Assembly (NCBI GenBank): GCA_001657395.1
Contig: LYSY01000005.1
Coordinates: 248,001-312,000 of the forward strand
Direction: 5' to 3'
Origin: Rhodospirillales bacterium BBD 1991-14
Lineage (GTDB): Bacteria; Pseudomonadota; Alphaproteobacteria; Kiloniellales; Kiloniellaceae
Length of the DNA: 64,000 bases
This document shows, in pieces, positions 63,257-64,000 of the stretch (its first letter is position 1; each line of letters begins with the position of its first letter). The notes beneath the pieces are model-generated. The model did no database searches and had not been told where the DNA came from. It was given only the letters and a program-made list of their open reading frames with translations. The translations under genes were made by a program, and so were the position numbers.

Positions 63257-64000
63257 TCAGTAGGCTTTCGCCTCGACCCGTGCCTTGAGCGCCCGGGCGA
63301 TGCGTTCGATCAGGACGGACCACTCCTCTGTCCAGTGACGCTGCCAGACCATGCGGTTCGGCAGCCCGTAGTCACCGCTCACCGGCTGCTCGAGGCAGCG
63401 ACCACCAGCCATCATGAGCCAGACCTCGGTGCCCACCGCATCGGCGATGCGGTTCGGCGAGGTAGACGTCGAAACGACCATGTCGAGCTGCGCCGTCAAG
63501 GCGAAGGCGCCGTCGAGGTCCATCCTCAGATCGAGATCGTCCCAGCGATGGATCTTGATGCCGAACTTTTCCTCGACACCACGCACTTCCTCCTCGTTGG
63601 GGTCGTAGTGCACGTTGACGAAGTTCACCCCGGGAATCCGCAGGATCGGCTCCCACATCTCCAGGTCGGTATAGTGAATGTCACGATCGCGGTGGGAAAA
63701 CTTACTGCGCCAGCAGATGCCGATCTTCGGCCCCTCCGGCATGCCGGCAAGGCGCTCGGTCATTTCATCGAACCTTTCGGGGTTCGGGACCAGATAGCCT
63801 TTACTGTCCTTGCCCCGCTCCCGGCAGGCGAAAGCCGCTTCGATATCGTCCTCCGGGTACGCGCCGGCAACATCGACCTCTTGCTGGCTGAGCGGGAAAT
63901 ACTGCATCAGGTTGCCGGCGGGCAAGTGCAGGTCGCAATCCTCCCGCTCCCAATCGTTCTTGCCGTCCAGGCGCTCCGGCAGGAATCTGGCCTTCGGAAA
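63257..64000 (-). CDS. Glycosyltransferase-like protein of TPR/SPINDLY type (C-terminal part)
   Basis: The gene is open to the right edge; about 248 C-terminal residues are visible and the start is missing. The sequence EGPKIGICWRSKFSHRDRDIHYTDLEMWEPILRIPGVNFVNVHYD, then VSTSTSPNRIADAVGTEVWLMM, resembles the GT-B-fold domain of TPR-linked glycosyltransferases often found beside flagellin genes and thought to act in flagellin glycosylation. The sugar and acceptor cannot be inferred. It converges on fliW across a terminator. Confidence 0.6.
   Translation of the reverse strand, partial: FPKARFLPERLDGKNDWEREDCDLHLPAGNLMQYFPLSQQEVDVAGAYPEDDIEAAFACRERGKDSKGYLVPNPERFDEMTERLAGMPEGPKIGICWRSKFSHRDRDIHYTDLEMWEPILRIPGVNFVNVHYDPNEEEVRGVEEKFGIKIHRWDDLDLRMDLDGAFALTAQLDMVVSTSTSPNRIADAVGTEVWLMMAGGRCLEQPVSGDYGLPNRMVWQRHWTEEWSVLIERIARALKARVEAKAY

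Overview
The window is GC-rich, densely packed DNA from a motile Gram-negative bacterium, most likely an alphaproteobacterium of Rhodospirillales type. Supporting signs are an alphaproteobacterial DksA lacking most zinc-finger cysteines, FliX divergent from flgI, the cell-cycle hybrid kinase CckA, an IalB-family protein, a eukaryotic-type NADP isocitrate dehydrogenase, FliW together with CsrA, and a CheZ. The genus is not determined. No rRNA, tRNA, CRISPR array, transposase or prophage gene was recognised.

Left part (1-36.7 kb): housekeeping and accessory genes in small units. In order: the start of a Rieske oxygenase gene (partial); an MFS transporter divergent from a TetR regulator with two near-identical operator palindromes between them; an MDR dehydrogenase-like gene; a DUF533/TerB protein; a stand-alone AceE-type thiamine-diphosphate enzyme divergent from an Lrp/AsnC regulator with paired TGGCA/TGCCA dyads, followed by an SsuABC/ThiXYZ-like ABC importer; small membrane and zinc-ribbon proteins; a NIT-domain chemoreceptor; an orphan FlgC-like rod protein; a PadR regulator with an RND efflux pair; psd-pssA phospholipid genes; a LysM protein; two c-type cytochromes; a LOG-family hydrolase; icd; a periplasmic cyclophilin; an MscS channel; alaS; an IalB-family protein; recA; and cckA.

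Right part (36.9-63.1 kb): a large flagellar cluster in alternating blocks. Minus strand: flgB-flgC-fliE-fliQ-fliR-flhB (proximal rod and export gate). Plus strand: csrA, an FlhB C-domain homologue, a small unknown, fliO, fliP and a secreted unknown. Minus strand: fliL-fliM-DUF6468-motE, then cheY-cheZ, two tandem MotB-like genes and a 1188-residue AMIN/TPR-like protein. Plus strand: flgF-flgG-flgA-flgH. Minus strand: dksA and fliX. Plus strand: flgI-flgJ-flgN-flgK-flgL-fliW. Sigma-54-type promoters stand before flgF and flgI. Not seen here are MotA, FliF, FliG, FliN, FliI, flagellin and the hook genes, so they must lie elsewhere. The window ends in a glycosyltransferase-like gene that may belong to flagellin modification.

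The most notable observations are the two adjacent MotB homologues, one without the membrane aspartate that carries ions; the solitary FlgC-like protein next to an efflux operon; the E1-type enzyme without E2/E3; and short in-frame or promoter-proximal tandem repeats (8-17 bp) at many unrelated loci, including one that duplicates the fliQ ribosome binding site. All function calls come from reading motifs by eye; no database search was run.
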